Origin: Pyricularia pennisetigena
Lineage: Eukaryota; Ascomycota; Sordariomycetes; Magnaporthales; Pyriculariaceae
Direction: 5' to 3'
Length of the DNA: 64,000 nt
Assembly: GCF_004337985.1 (NCBI RefSeq)
Contig: NC_043744.1
Location: 4,499,417 to 4,563,416, forward strand
Shown: positions 33,034 to 45,800 of the stretch, piece after piece
Position numbering within the stretch: the first letter of the stretch is position 1
Layout: each line of letters starts with the position of its first letter
Notes under the pieces: generated by a model
The model's database searches: none
The model's input: only the letters and a program-made list of their open reading frames with translations
Told to the model about the DNA's origin: nothing
Translations under genes and position numbers: made by a program

Positions 33034-36000
33034 CCTTCCGTAGTTGCCGCCGATCCTTGGCAAAGAGCTACGTCTTTGCCTAACAAGGTTTTGTACGCGT
33101 CCCCAAGGGAAACTAGAACTGACAAAGGCGCATGCAGAACTACTACTGTAAACTTTTGGAGGGACGATCCGCGCAGGCTAACTTTGCGCTTCATGATTTT
33201 TTCTTAGAGTAAACTATACTATATATGCATTGACTTTTGCTGTGTCTTTTGTTTAATAAGAAAAAAAAAAGGCGGATGCGGATGCGGATACACTGATTAC
33301 ATGGGTAAAAAACGACAATCGCAAAATCGCACATGAAAGGGGGGTGAAAGCGAAAGAGTCGTGTGCGTGGGATGCTTGCAACGGCATCCCACGCTTTTGG
33401 TTCCTTTTTAAGAAACCCATCCCGCGTACAGCAAACCAGTAGGAATCTCCTACGGGGCGAAGGTTACAAACCCTTGCTCGACAACGTGCTGGACCCCGTA
33501 ATAACTCGATATACTGTAACATCGACTAGTCTAGACTAGGAATGTTGTTGCCCACCTAGGTCATTCACCACGACAAAGATTTTTCCTTCCCCTTTTCTTT
33601 GTCTTCTGTCTGTCTTTTAATGATGTATTTGTGTGTGTTTTTTTAGCCTTGACCGGTTCTCTCACACCGGATGCGGTTCCAAACTCTGAAAAGTTCTGGA
33701 TTGCAACTTGAGGCACACCTCTTGTTTTTATTTATAATTATATATATACTCTACATAAAGTTTATTATTTTATCTTACATAGTTCACCTTTCGGCCGAAT
33801 CATTTTTCATGTCGGCTCAATTCTCCATTAAGCTTTCAAAAGAGCTTTGCTGATTTGTCCCCAAATAGTGAGGAAAATGAAGAGGCGCAAGTGCAATCCA
33901 AAACAAAAACCCAAAAGCAGGAAAATTGTGGGGATTTGGCGTTGTAATTAACTGCTTTGCTGACGAGTGACGACAGCTGACCTGAACCGTAGATCTGCAG
34001 AAACTGGACGGGACGGCTCGAGCGGGACGGCTTGACAGGCGGTCAAATCGCAAATACTGCAGCCAGCCACCCGCCGCGGCCAAACAAGATGAAATAAAAA
34101 AGATGTAAGATACAAGAGATGTGCACTTGCCAAGATTTAGAGTGAGATGGCTCCATGTAGCGCCGATTTGGCGAAAATCTGACATAATATCTATGTTACG
34201 CTGTACGTGGTAGAGAGTTTTGCAGACGTAAACCCACAACCAGTCAGTCAGTCACTTATGACAACATGCCAAAACGCATGCGATATCAAGGCCTTTTTAG
34301 GGGTATGATCTGTTTGTGAATTAGATTGCATGAGTCTTCACATGAGTAAAACTCTCTTATCCTCTCCATCCCCACATGTGCTTCCTGGAACGGAGTTTGT
34401 GCAGCATTTCTCCTGCAGCCTGGCAGGCTTCGAATACGAAGTACGAGATTTCCAAATTCCATAGACTGGAGGTCCCAATGTCCGACCGCGACATGCGCCC
34501 GCTACTCTGAAGCACACAAGGTGGGGAGATGATCAACCGCGTATGCATAGAGGGCGATATTCAAAATTGAGGAGCATGTATTAAATCACAGAACTTATCA
34601 GATAAAACCGGGATCTATTCCAAGGAGTGACAGCCGGCAGCGTGCCCTTCTGCACCTTGCAATAATAGGCTTGTATCCAGTCAATATGTCCTGGTGAAGT
34701 TACCGACATGACTGTCTCCGCTATTTGCCGTCACTATATTGGGATAAGCAGGCCTGGCTTGCTGGAATTCTCCACAATGAGAAAAACTCTACTTGCGTCA
34801 GATGCCTGCCTCCTGTCTGCAATGCGAAATTTCATCCGGGGGTCTTGACATAGCAGGCCATGTACAACGAAGTGGTCATTGCATTTTATCGGGCCAGGGG
34901 AGCGCGATGCAAGAACGTAAAATCGATTGCTGATTCGTGGCGGATACGCTCGCTAGGAACGGACTCCAAGTTGATACCGAGCAACCCCCGAGACCCCCGG
35001 GAACCTTATTGGTGTGTTTGCGTAAGCTCAGATCGGCGACCTATACGTTCTGGTAATAGTGCCTTTATGGGTTATGGGAGATCAAGCGGCATTACAGTCG
35101 GTAACCGGTTGTTATTGTCGTGGTTGTGGTTTTTGCCAGGCTATACTGTTCTTCCATCGTACAACTGAGTTTAGGCCAGTCAAAGGGCCATCGAAGCGTC
35201 TAAGCGAAGAAACCATGGTTGAACGGTAGATGGTACCCAACGATATGAGCAATACCATACGTAGCGGGCAGCCCGGGGACCTGGCATTGATCCAACCTTG
35301 GTAGGTACGTTGATGCAGGTCTGGCGTCAATATGGAGTAAAACACCCTGACAGCTATCCACCAAAGACAAGAAGCAAAAAGACTTCGACGGAAGTTTGTT
35401 CTTACTGTAGAAATTACCAAAGAAAACATAATAGAAGGACAAAAAAAATTCGACCGCTTCGCAGCTCAGAAGCGATGGCCGTCAAAATTTCCCAAGAGTG
35501 TCGAGGCGGCCTCTGGATCCAAAATCAGCTCATTCCTGAGTCACTCACCCGGTCGTTCTGTCGGTACTGGCTTGCCATAAGATCCACGGGTGCGGAACCG
35601 AGGACGCGGCACCGCCAGCAGTTGGGTCAGGATCAATCAATCCCCGCTTCGCTCAATCGGGGCATCAGATCCTTCCATCCCGGCTTCTAGCGTGCTTCGA
35701 CTGTGTGGTCCCCGTACAAGGGCTAAGGACACCGGTGTGGGCAACCGGTCAAGCAGTAGGATCCCGAAGTTTGGTTCGCCTCCGCCGGCGGGAATGGACT
35801 ATTGTGGTGTTTTGTTGCTCCATGTTTTTGTTTGGTCTTATTTTTTTTTTTCTTTTTCGTTGCTGCCGCCGCTGTTGCCAAAGACAAAGAAAACGAAGGG
35901 GGAAAAAATCGTTTTCGTTTTTATTTTCCTCTCCCCGCTCTACCCCTGATTGCTCTGCCGGCATCGGAACAGCCGTTTCTCCACCAGTAACTGCGCATCA

Positions 36001-36825
36001 TTCTCAGGGTTGTGCAAGCGAGCAACCACTCGGTTCCAAATGGGCGGGAAAAAGGGGGAGGGTGTGAACTCTGTGCAAGACTGCCGTGATTGTGGCACCT
36101 TGTGTTTTCAAACATGAGCATGTGCACGTTGGAGAGAGCCCACGCAACTGACCTGATAGCCGATGGCTGGTATGAAGATCGTGGAGAGGCTGCTATTACA
36201 CCAAGGACCAGTGCGCGAAGTCACGGAGGAGTCCGAGGAATTTCCGTACAGTAGAGACCCCTGTACAGGACTGTACTACCTACCAGGCCTGGGGGTCAAT
36301 TACCATCTCTGAGAGTGGCAACTTGGAACCTCTTCTCTTCTCTTCATGCCCTTGACGACATGATCATCGTTTTGGCGGGCCAGAGGCCTGGACTGAGTTG
36401 CGCCTCCTTGCAGGACGCCAAACGTCTGAGACAGGTAACAGTATGGAGACGGGACTGCAGTCCCAAACCAGGTACTCGGAGTGGTTCTGTGGCGTCTGAA
36501 ATAACCGCTTGTCGTTCTGACACCTTCCCTTTTCATCTGCTTTACCGTATAGACGGTGAGCCGCAGCAAAAGTGCGGGAGACACCGAAAATTGTTACCGA
36601 GTCGAGTTGAAATGGTGAGACTTTCCTCCCAATCGCGTGACGTGGTCGTGGTGGCGAGCATGGAATCAGTGAGTGCCTGGGTCTGGTCGACTCAGGGATT
36701 GCCCTGCGATGGCAGATATTCACCCTTACGGTTGTCAAACTGGCATCCAGCCCGCTGCCTTAGCCAGTGAGGTATTATTTCAATAAAGGTTCCTGGCAAA
36801 TAACATGACGGTTCGTCCGTCCCAC

Positions 36826-36834
36826 TATATAAGG
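36826..36834 (+). promoter_or_regulatory. Orphan TATA-box-like element
   Basis: TATATAAGG is followed by an AT-rich leader-like stretch and an ATG near 36890, but no credible coding region follows. It may drive a non-coding transcript. Confidence 0.3.
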
Positions 36835-38404
36835 CAGGTTAATAAACAAATAATTCTGTATGTTCGGTCGACTGCCTTTGGTTTGACACATGATTGCAAC
36901 TATGCATTGTGACAGCGTTCATCAGACGTGGGGCGAGGCTAGGAACAGGGCACGAAGGAAGGAAGCTATTGAGGGACAGAGCAACTGCGCGTGCAACAAC
37001 AATATTACCGGGAGCCCGAGTGCAAGTGGCAATGCGCTTTTGTGGGTTGAATGGATTGGGCTTCTTCAGTTGCCGCGATGATGATTCTACTGTACTGTAG
37101 GTAGTAGGTTAAGCAGGGAAAACGGGATTCAATTTTCAGACAAAGGCGGTCGGTTATCAAATTGTGACTTTGCGCTTGTACTTTGGCCGCATCACCCTTC
37201 AAGTTTCCCCGCACACAACACGTGGGTGTTGGAGAAGCTGAGAAACCGCAAAACAAAGTACAGAAAGGTCGAGGTCGGCAGAGGAACATGGCAGCTGGAG
37301 ACCAGTCAGACGTTACTGCATCGAACAACGTGGACAGTGGGGCGGACGCGCTATGTACCACAGTAAATCAACTACCATTGAGGAAATCCATTCTAGGGCC
37401 CGCCTCACTTTTTTCGTGTGCTATTATCGACTGGTGAAGTTCGTTCCAGCCATGCTTCAATCAATCTTATCTGCTCGTGAGCCTAGAACTTGTTCGGTTA
37501 GTCCGTCCTTGAAAAAAATACACACAATACTTACGCGAGCATCGTTTGCAGTGAATCACGAGTCGTTGTCGTCTCCAACCTGGGTGCCCGATTGTGGGTT
37601 TATCTTCATTTCTGCCCAATGATGGGGGGTTTTATCTCTGACACTGCTCCGAAAGTCTGGTTCACAGGGTCACCGTCCGCATTTAGAGTTTTCCCCTGGG
37701 CCTTGGAGGGCCACGAAGGGACTTCTGCGATCCTATTCGGCATAAGCTTGGTTTTAAAGAAAATTGGCACGTTGGATCGTTTTACTGAAGAGGGGCATTA
37801 CTGACCTATGTTGTAGTCGTGTTAATTACATGGAGTGCGAAGCGAAGAATACGATAAAATTGCCGAGGGTGACAAAGTCAGTCAGTCCCCAGTTCGTAGT
37901 CAGGTACAAAGTATGTCGGGCGATAGCAAGCAGGATGACCGCTATACACCGATCTGCTGTCATCCAATCCATCCATTTCCCTTAGCCATTCATTGTGGGT
38001 CTCCAAAACGGTTTGGTGGGACGGTCATAGATCTCCAAGCTACTACGAAAAAAAGGTACCTTATTACTCAGTACTGTACTTTCCACAGACGAACACCCAC
38101 CTACCTTGAGTTCGACCGGTTTGGGAACAGGCATGAACGGTCAGATAGCGAGACATGGAGGGGAGGAGAGGAGAGAGGAGACCAACACTGCTAATAGCCT
38201 GAGCCTTGGCCTCGCAACTTGATCGTGCATGCCCGCACGTCCCTGGCCTGGCGCTTGCTACCCTTCACCGGCAATTCCAAATTTGGATGGATCTGAGCCT
38301 GCTTGGGTGAACTCTGCAGGCTACAACGTTCTGTATGGAGGTTGTTTGGATGTTTGCACTGCACACAACGGTCGCTTGTGCGCCCTGTCCTCCCCCTTCA
38401 ATTC

Positions 38405-38427
38405 GCACACACACACACACACACACC
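38405..38427. repeat. (CA)n microsatellite
   Basis: A run of eleven CA units lies in the gene desert. Confidence 0.9.
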
Positions 38428-40971
38428 TCTTTACCCATGGGTTTGGTCCAGTCCTACACGCCCCACCCCCCTCCAGTCTCCACCGCTTGCATTCGCTGTG
38501 TGGTACCTGTGGAGGGTCTCAATTGAACGCTGCACACCCTCTACTCTGCTGGCATTGGCGCACGCACCCACTACCATGCACCCCTGCTAGTACGCTGAAG
38601 AAGAATAGAAAAAAAAGAAAAAAAATACAACCACCCCACAGCCCTCTCCGAAGAGCCTTTTACAAGGTTCGGCCAGGATCAGGGCTGCAGAAGGAAAAAC
38701 ATCATCCTTTTGGCCAGGGCATTGGAAATGGAGCCAGCTCGATCGTCTTGGAGGGTCCCAGTAATTAGATAAAGTCAACACTATCCTGTCCCTGCCCGTC
38801 TCGACAAGAACGCCTTCTCCAATGGTTCCGGTATTAGATATATATCCCGAGAAACCCAGCCTCACGAGAACAAGCTTATTCCTCGTTCTGCATCTCATCC
38901 TCCACCTCGACGGTCCACATTACTGTACAACATAGCGTATAACATATCTTTGTCTCTTGATCCCATCCAGACTGCCGGATCCTGTGTATACGAAGGCCTC
39001 TTTTTTATTTTGTCTTTCTTTTTTCTCTCTTGAGACTCGACTTGGCTACATAATTCTTGCCTTGCCCTATTCACCTCACCATTCGCGTCTGGCCGCGGCT
39101 AATTTAACGGCAAACTTCGTCCTATAATCAACCAAGCCGCACACCTGCTTGGTCTTTGCATCTTGAACCAAAAATCATCCCATCTCGCCACACATCTCGG
39201 CCAATATGTGTACATATCAATATGTATGTTCTTGTCATCTTACTCCATCCAAAGAATACCCACATGGAAAGTTTCTAAAAAAGACGCCATAACTAATCAA
39301 CGCTACCCTTTGCAGATGGACTACAGCTGTGGTCACAGGAGGACCATCGTCGCAGAGTGGTGTGGCAGGTATAGGAATACCCTCCAGTCACACATCCGAT
39401 GTCGGCCAGAGATACCGTACTACACCAGGAACGACCAAATATGCTGTAAGTTGAAGTATTGACTAGCGTTCTTCTCGCACGAGGAGGCCTTTTTTGGGCA
39501 TTTGCAACCAGCAATAGTGCTTATGATCTAGAGTGTAGTTGAGCTAACTTGGACCTTCTAGCTCATTGCCACGAGCAACTAAACCCAAGGACTGTCCCAT
39601 GGATGCCCTCGCGAGAGGCGCGTGGCGGTTCTCGCAGCCCTCCTAGGGGCTTTTGAAGCTCTAGATCGAAAGACCAAACACCAGAGGAAGAGGGGTTGAG
39701 TGTTCAGCTCCCCTCATTTTCTCTTTTTTTTTTTCCCTCATCCCTTCTCGTTTCTTTCCTTATTTCCTAATGTGGATAAATAAGGCTGGGAAACAACAAA
39801 AAGCACAGAAAGATCATGGTGGCTCACGGCACAGAATACCATAAGACTGCATCATCAGGTTGGATCTATTCCTTGTTATTATTCTTTTCGTTTTTTCTTG
39901 ATTTCTTGTATCATGTAATTTTTTTTCACTTTCGGAATTTTGCGAGGCGCAAGGATTATGGACAAGCCAGGGAGCTTTGGCGTTGTTGTTTTTCCTGTAC
40001 TTTTCTCTTATTTATTTTTTTATCCATTTTTTGTTCTTGCCAAGTTTGAATGCAAGATACATCAGCACTCCTTTGGATTAATGTCAAGACTGCGTCATTT
40101 CTCTCTTAAAATCGACAAACTTTCTATTAATTCTCCGTCATGGCAAGAACCCCAAAAAGCAAAGACTGCTTGGTCCTTGACGTCTTTTCTTCAATTACCT
40201 GCCCTAGTCCTTAATTGGTTCTGCTGCCTGAGCACTTTTTCTCCCATCTTGCATGTTCCGTCCCACTCCCCTTCTTCTCGTCACATATCATATTTTTAGA
40301 CCCTCAGCGCCTTAGGCAACACATCTTGTATAGGTACTTGCGGGTTGATAAGCACAGTGATACCATCCATCCCCTTGCTAACCCAGTCTAGCCGGTGACG
40401 GGTAGTTGTTCATCACAAACATCCCGTTCCGCTCCCCCCCGGTCACTTATTCTTGGCACCATGTAAAGAACATCGCAAGGAATGCCGCGAGCGGTGCAGT
40501 GTTTCCCGATTAAAGATTAGCTCTGGATGATTTCTTCATCCGAACAGATACCCGGATGTACAGTCCGAGCGGATCACCCGGAGAACACTTTGCGGGCTTT
40601 TTTTTTTTTCTTTTTTTTCCTTTTGGCTATACAGACCATGGGGGATGTATAACTCCTGAGCCTGGGAGTACAGAGTGCGATCGGCAGTGTCATGTGCCTG
40701 TAAAAAGGGCGAGTTCCATAAGAGGATAGGCTGGAGAGGGGCTTCGGTGGAAGGAGTCTAGAGGCGCGGGGGCTTGGGAGCAGCAAATGGGAAACGGCAA
40801 CTGTCTCTGTCAAACCTGACAGGTCCGTTTATATTTCTGCTTCTTCCTTCCTTGCAGGTCAGCAGACTTGCCTGCCACCGCCTCGCCTCAGCCCGCCTCG
40901 TCAATCGATCAGTTTTGGGCATCAAGGCAGCCATGTCATGTTTGCTTTTTGGGAAAAGCAACTCTCCAAGG

Positions 40972-40993
40972 TACCTACCTGCCTTGGTAGGTA
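40972..40993. repeat. Perfect inverted repeat TACCTACC / GGTAGGTA
   Basis: Eight-base arms at 40972-40979 and 40986-40993 are separated by the six-base loop TGCCTT. They could form a hairpin or bind a dimeric protein. Confidence 0.7.
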
Positions 40994-42845
40994 GAAGTAG
41001 GGCAGCTTTTCGAAACCCCTTCCTTACCCCCGACCGACCCCTCTCCAATCGAACAAAATTTGCTTCCATGCCTAGCCAGGGCGCGATCGGTGGCTCTGAC
41101 CGCCACAGTGTTTTTATCCTTGTGTTACACTAAACTCGCAAAACCTACCGCATCTTACTTTACCTATATTTCATCTAGTGGAACTCTCCGATCCTGGGGG
41201 ATTCACAAACCTGCTGAGATCTTGCCTGCCCTCCGAGGGCTCTCCATTGGTCAGGGGCGCTAAAACTTGTCGTTCCCGGCTGAAGGTCTGCGGGGAGGGG
41301 TATCGGCCCACCCCCACACTGGTTGACGGCCACTAGTAGTAGACGAGTAGTTTGAGCAGCTTCCTCAAATTCCGGTTTTGCCAACACCGAGAAAGGCCAT
41401 CGTCAATGTTTTTGCTGCCTCAAAAGTGCCTTTCTTTTCAACGAGCTCAAAATCTGGGAAGAAACTGTTTCTCATTTTTTCGATGCACTAGAAAAGCAAG
41501 AGAAACATTAAGCCGGCAGGCAGAATACAAGCATGCGAGAACAAGCCCTCTACCCTCTCTTATCTCGGGGTTCAGCCGTTGACAAGCCACGCGCCATTTC
41601 CTTGGTTGAACGACAGGGATTGTAAGTCGGACACGGACCGGTGCCGGTTCTTGATGAATGATGTTTTAGTCTTTGCTTTTCAAGGTCAGCTCTGCCATTA
41701 TGGCCCCGACTTTCTGTCTATCAATAAAAAGAGGAGAGAAGAAGCAACAAATATGCTGGCCTGCTACGCAATTCCGACAATATGATATTCTGGGTCTAAT
41801 GCAAGATTGCGCTCACCCATGTACTGACTATGACTAACCTGAAGTAACCATTAACCTCTACGAGCCAACCATTACATATGGTGAGTCCTTGCTATTACAC
41901 ATCGACCGGTCGCGAACCGGGGTGCATCACAGCATCAATATCAGTCTTGTTTGACCTACCATTTCATTCTTCACTCACTCATGCATGACTATGCGTCCGA
42001 AGCCACGAATGGTATTTCTCTTGGAATTTAATCCCTACCGATCGGAAATGTAGAGGGTGTGTTATTTTTATACTGGGCCACTGCAAACGGGTCTATGGTC
42101 GAACAGCAACTCGTCACGTCGTACGACACCAAAAACTCCTTGAGCCCATTAAAGACTAACACGACCCCACACAGCCTTCGGCTATGGCTACGCATGAGAG
42201 ACGAGAACCAAAGCCTTGCCTTTTTGGCGTACCTAGGGCTAGGCCAATCCTAATGGTCACCACCAGTCGATTCTGAACCCGGGTAGCCGGTGGCGTTTAA
42301 TATGCAACTTGCCTTTTCCTACCTTTCGTCCGTACAGAAAAAAAAATACATAGTGTGACGATGTTGTGTATATGTATATATATACTGACAGTAAGAAAAA
42401 ACTGTAAAAGGACTAAAACTTGACGAATGTCTCACCATTTAGCCCTCGATCAAACACTGCAGAAAAATCATTGGGATTGATAGGATAAAGAGGGTAGCCA
42501 ACCGGCTGTGTGCCGTTTCTCGTGCACTTGTTTTCGGTGCTACTCGGTACGACAACGCAATCCCATAAACCTGGTTGCTGGCTTGGTGTTACTCGCGGAC
42601 GCGTGCCGATATTGGTTATGCTCGATTTCCTTTCGTTCTTTTTGAAATTAATTGCCTGCCGACAGGAGTTTTTGCTATTTCATTTCGTTTGAGACAGGTA
42701 ATGACGACATATCTGCAAGGAGACCGAAAAGAAAGAAAAGATCGAGCCGGCAGGCAAGAATTACATGCTGGAAGCAAAGAAAATCAAGAAGAAGCAAAAG
42801 ACCCTTGATCCTGGACTACCGCGCACGTTTTCCCCTATCGTCGAC

Positions 42846-42873
<28 letters not shown>
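42846..42873. repeat. Poly(A) homopolymer, A28
   Basis: Twenty-eight consecutive A residues lie in the gene desert, with no transposon body recognised next to them. Confidence 0.9.
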
Positions 42874-42876
<3 letters not shown>

Positions 42877-45800
42877 CACCTGCCTGCCTTAGCTGTAACA
42901 GCTGGATCTGGGGGAGCTTTCAGCTCAGGAACAGAGTGGGGTTGTTGGCTACTTAGGATGACCAGTACCAGTGTCGTGTCCGTAAATGTCAGTGAATCTT
43001 CCAGAATGAGTTTATAAAACCAAAACATTATAGCTTAAATAGGCAAGACCGTTAAGGGAAGAAAACAAACACACACATGTAATTAACAGTTTATTGGACA
43101 AGCAAGGAGTGGAGGAGGTTTTGTTCAAATCAAAGCCAAATCCAGCTCCAACTTCCTGGGACACGCACGGAAATTAGGGATTCCTATTGCACACGACGAC
43201 TCCATGCATAACCGGGTATCTCCGCGGTTTCTCAGGTGATAAAACAACACGAGAACAGAATAACATTGTTTAATTATTTTGCCTGTCGCAACGTCTCCCC
43301 CACCAGAGCTTTCCACTGGACGCCAAGCGGTCAAATACGATAACGAATCCTACATCTATACGTTTTTGGAACAACAAGAGCGGGTTGCACTGAGATGTTT
43401 TATAAGGGCTTTCATCTCCCTGTCCAATTGGATTGTGATCAACTATCATTATAATCTGTCCCACTGCCGAGAAGTGCATAGCGAAGAGCTCTTTCGTCTT
43501 TTTTTCCGCCCCGGGGGTTTTGCACCGCGCCAAGATTTCGGGAGGGTATGTGACAATCGCGTTGTCGCTGCAACGCGAGAATAACGTGTGTCGTCGACCA
43601 TCTTTTGCAGGACCGTCCGACTTTTTTTTTTTCCAATCAGATATACGATAACCACTAAGCATCACAAGCGTTGCATGCGGAATGGAGACAAAAGTAGGCG
43701 TGGTAGGGCCGGCTTCTACTCCCCGCTCCGGAAAATGCTGACAGGAGCTTTTAGTTGCCTTTGGTAGGTCCATATGATTTGCAACAGGCTGTGCGGATCC
43801 TTCCCGAGGTGGACATTCTTCCGTGTTTGGGAGCAGTTAGATGACAGGTTTGACAGGCTTAAATAGGGCATCCATATACTCGGTCGAGATGGAGATGTCA
43901 ACAATATTTGTGCTCTGCGAGAAACTCTATCGCTGCAAGATCCTTCATTGCCTTGGCCTGCTGGAGGATGACTACGATGACTTACAGATGGTCAATGACG
44001 AACCTCGATGGCTCAGGTTGCACGAGTCGTCATCGAGACTGTAAAAGGACCCAGGATGCATCGGATCGCCGTGCTACGGCGCTGGATGTATGTCAATACC
44101 TACGACCTGGTTTTGGACAAGCGCGAGATCGCGGATTCGACGATTGAGTCGCCTATGCTTGTCTCTTAGACTTCTTATCCCGTCCTGCCTGCCACCCATT
44201 ATCTTGACCGGAACCCAAAAAAAAAGGAACTCAGGGGCAGGCAGCCCGGTCGATGTAGGCCGCACTACTCTATCTCGCTCTTGGCAGAGATGCATGGTCA
44301 CGTAGGTATGTGTACTTTCACGCATAGGCTCAGTTCCAGTCAGAAAGAAGAAAGGATCTACTTAAAACACAATAGATGATTGGCCCTAAGGGCTTGAAAA
44401 CGGAAAGGGAACCCAGGTCAAACCAGGAAAAGGTTTAACACTGAATAACCTGAAGTGTAGACAAAGTACTTTGTAGCAAACGGTTTCCTACATTGGAAAA
44501 AAATCCAGGACCGTTATTTGCGTACATGGATTGTCTTTGCGTCGCAGCCGGGTATTCGCCGACGAAACGGTCAAGTAGCTAAAAGAAGCTGCCGCATGTT
44601 TCCCTTTTCGAGGCTGCATGAGAGCCAGCTCCGGCACTTGATTCGCCGAACCAAACTTTGGGAGTGATTGCCGCCGAGAGGCTCGCTTGCGCAAAACGTA
44701 ACCTCGGTCAGGGCCACAAACGCATTGCATATGCAATGCACGGGGAGGACAAACAAACATTGAATGACACCAGAATCGGATTGCCCTGCTTTTCTTTTGC
44801 AGTTGATCGTTGTTTTCTGTCTCCCTTTCTGGTTGTGAGTCGTTCCTTTTGGACTATCTAATCTCTTTCATCGCTTGCTGTGGAACTATTAACGGGCCGG
44901 AGTTTCAACGCCGCTGCTTGGAATCAAATCCTCAGCTGTTCATCAGCAAAGCCAAGCGAGAAAAACATGCCACTACCCCATCTGGCGACAGTGCCATGGG
45001 AGCTTAGAGCCAAGCACTCAGCAACAGCCAAACTTTTGTTTGCAGCCAGGAATTCGGTCGCTTTGCCGGATTCCAGCATTTCTCACCGGTCTCAAAACGG
45101 GCGCCATCCCTTTTTGCCAAAACCCCCTCAGGATACGGAGCGATGCTGGGCGTTTTCCCTTTCCTTTCTGTCTTTTTCTTTTCCGATTTTTTTTTTATTT
45201 CTCTATTTTTATTTTTTTCAGTAATCAATGACAGTCCGTGGGGTTAACCGGCCTCTAGACACTTGGGCCATTTATGCAGAATCAAAGACAGAGGCTACCA
45301 AAACTCCGCGATCAAACCATCCCCACCCTGCAACGCAAGTTCTTTTTGTGGACGGTTTTCTTTTCTTTTTCTTTCTCGTCGACAAGCATGTAGCTAGCCG
45401 ATAAGGTTCTACTTGGCAAATCCCAGAGATATTGTCGTAAAGGCGCCTCCTTTTCTTTGGTCTCATCTTGGCGTTGCACCCCATCAATGCTTTCGGGAAC
45501 ACATTCGCCGCCGCCGATGTTCTTTTTTGCGGCCGTAGTCCCCCGATCGAGCGCCAGAGCCAATCGGCCCGGCCATTTACTTGATATACCACCGCGTCTT
45601 CGGGGGGCTGACTGTCTCACACGCCCCCCTGATGAGCCACAGTATTGTGCATGGCCATCGACGAGTTGAGCTGATAAGCGTGACACAGATATATGGCATT
45701 GCACAGATGCGCGTACACGTTCAGGGCTACGGGTCACAAAGCCATCGGGCGCTGGCTGCAGGCATCAACCACTTCTCCGTATCGCCCGAATCCCACAGGC

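Noticed and set aside
36315..36770. 151-codon open frame in the gene desert
   Set aside because: It has mixed composition, no motif, and overlaps a frame of similar size on the other strand.
38229..38768. 179-codon open frame in the gene desert
   Set aside because: It is built around the CA microsatellite (THTHTH) and an A-rich tract, with no family resemblance.
43270..43773. 167-codon open frame (-) in the gene desert
   Set aside because: It has no domain or codon bias and overlaps several equally long frames, as expected by chance in 18 kb.
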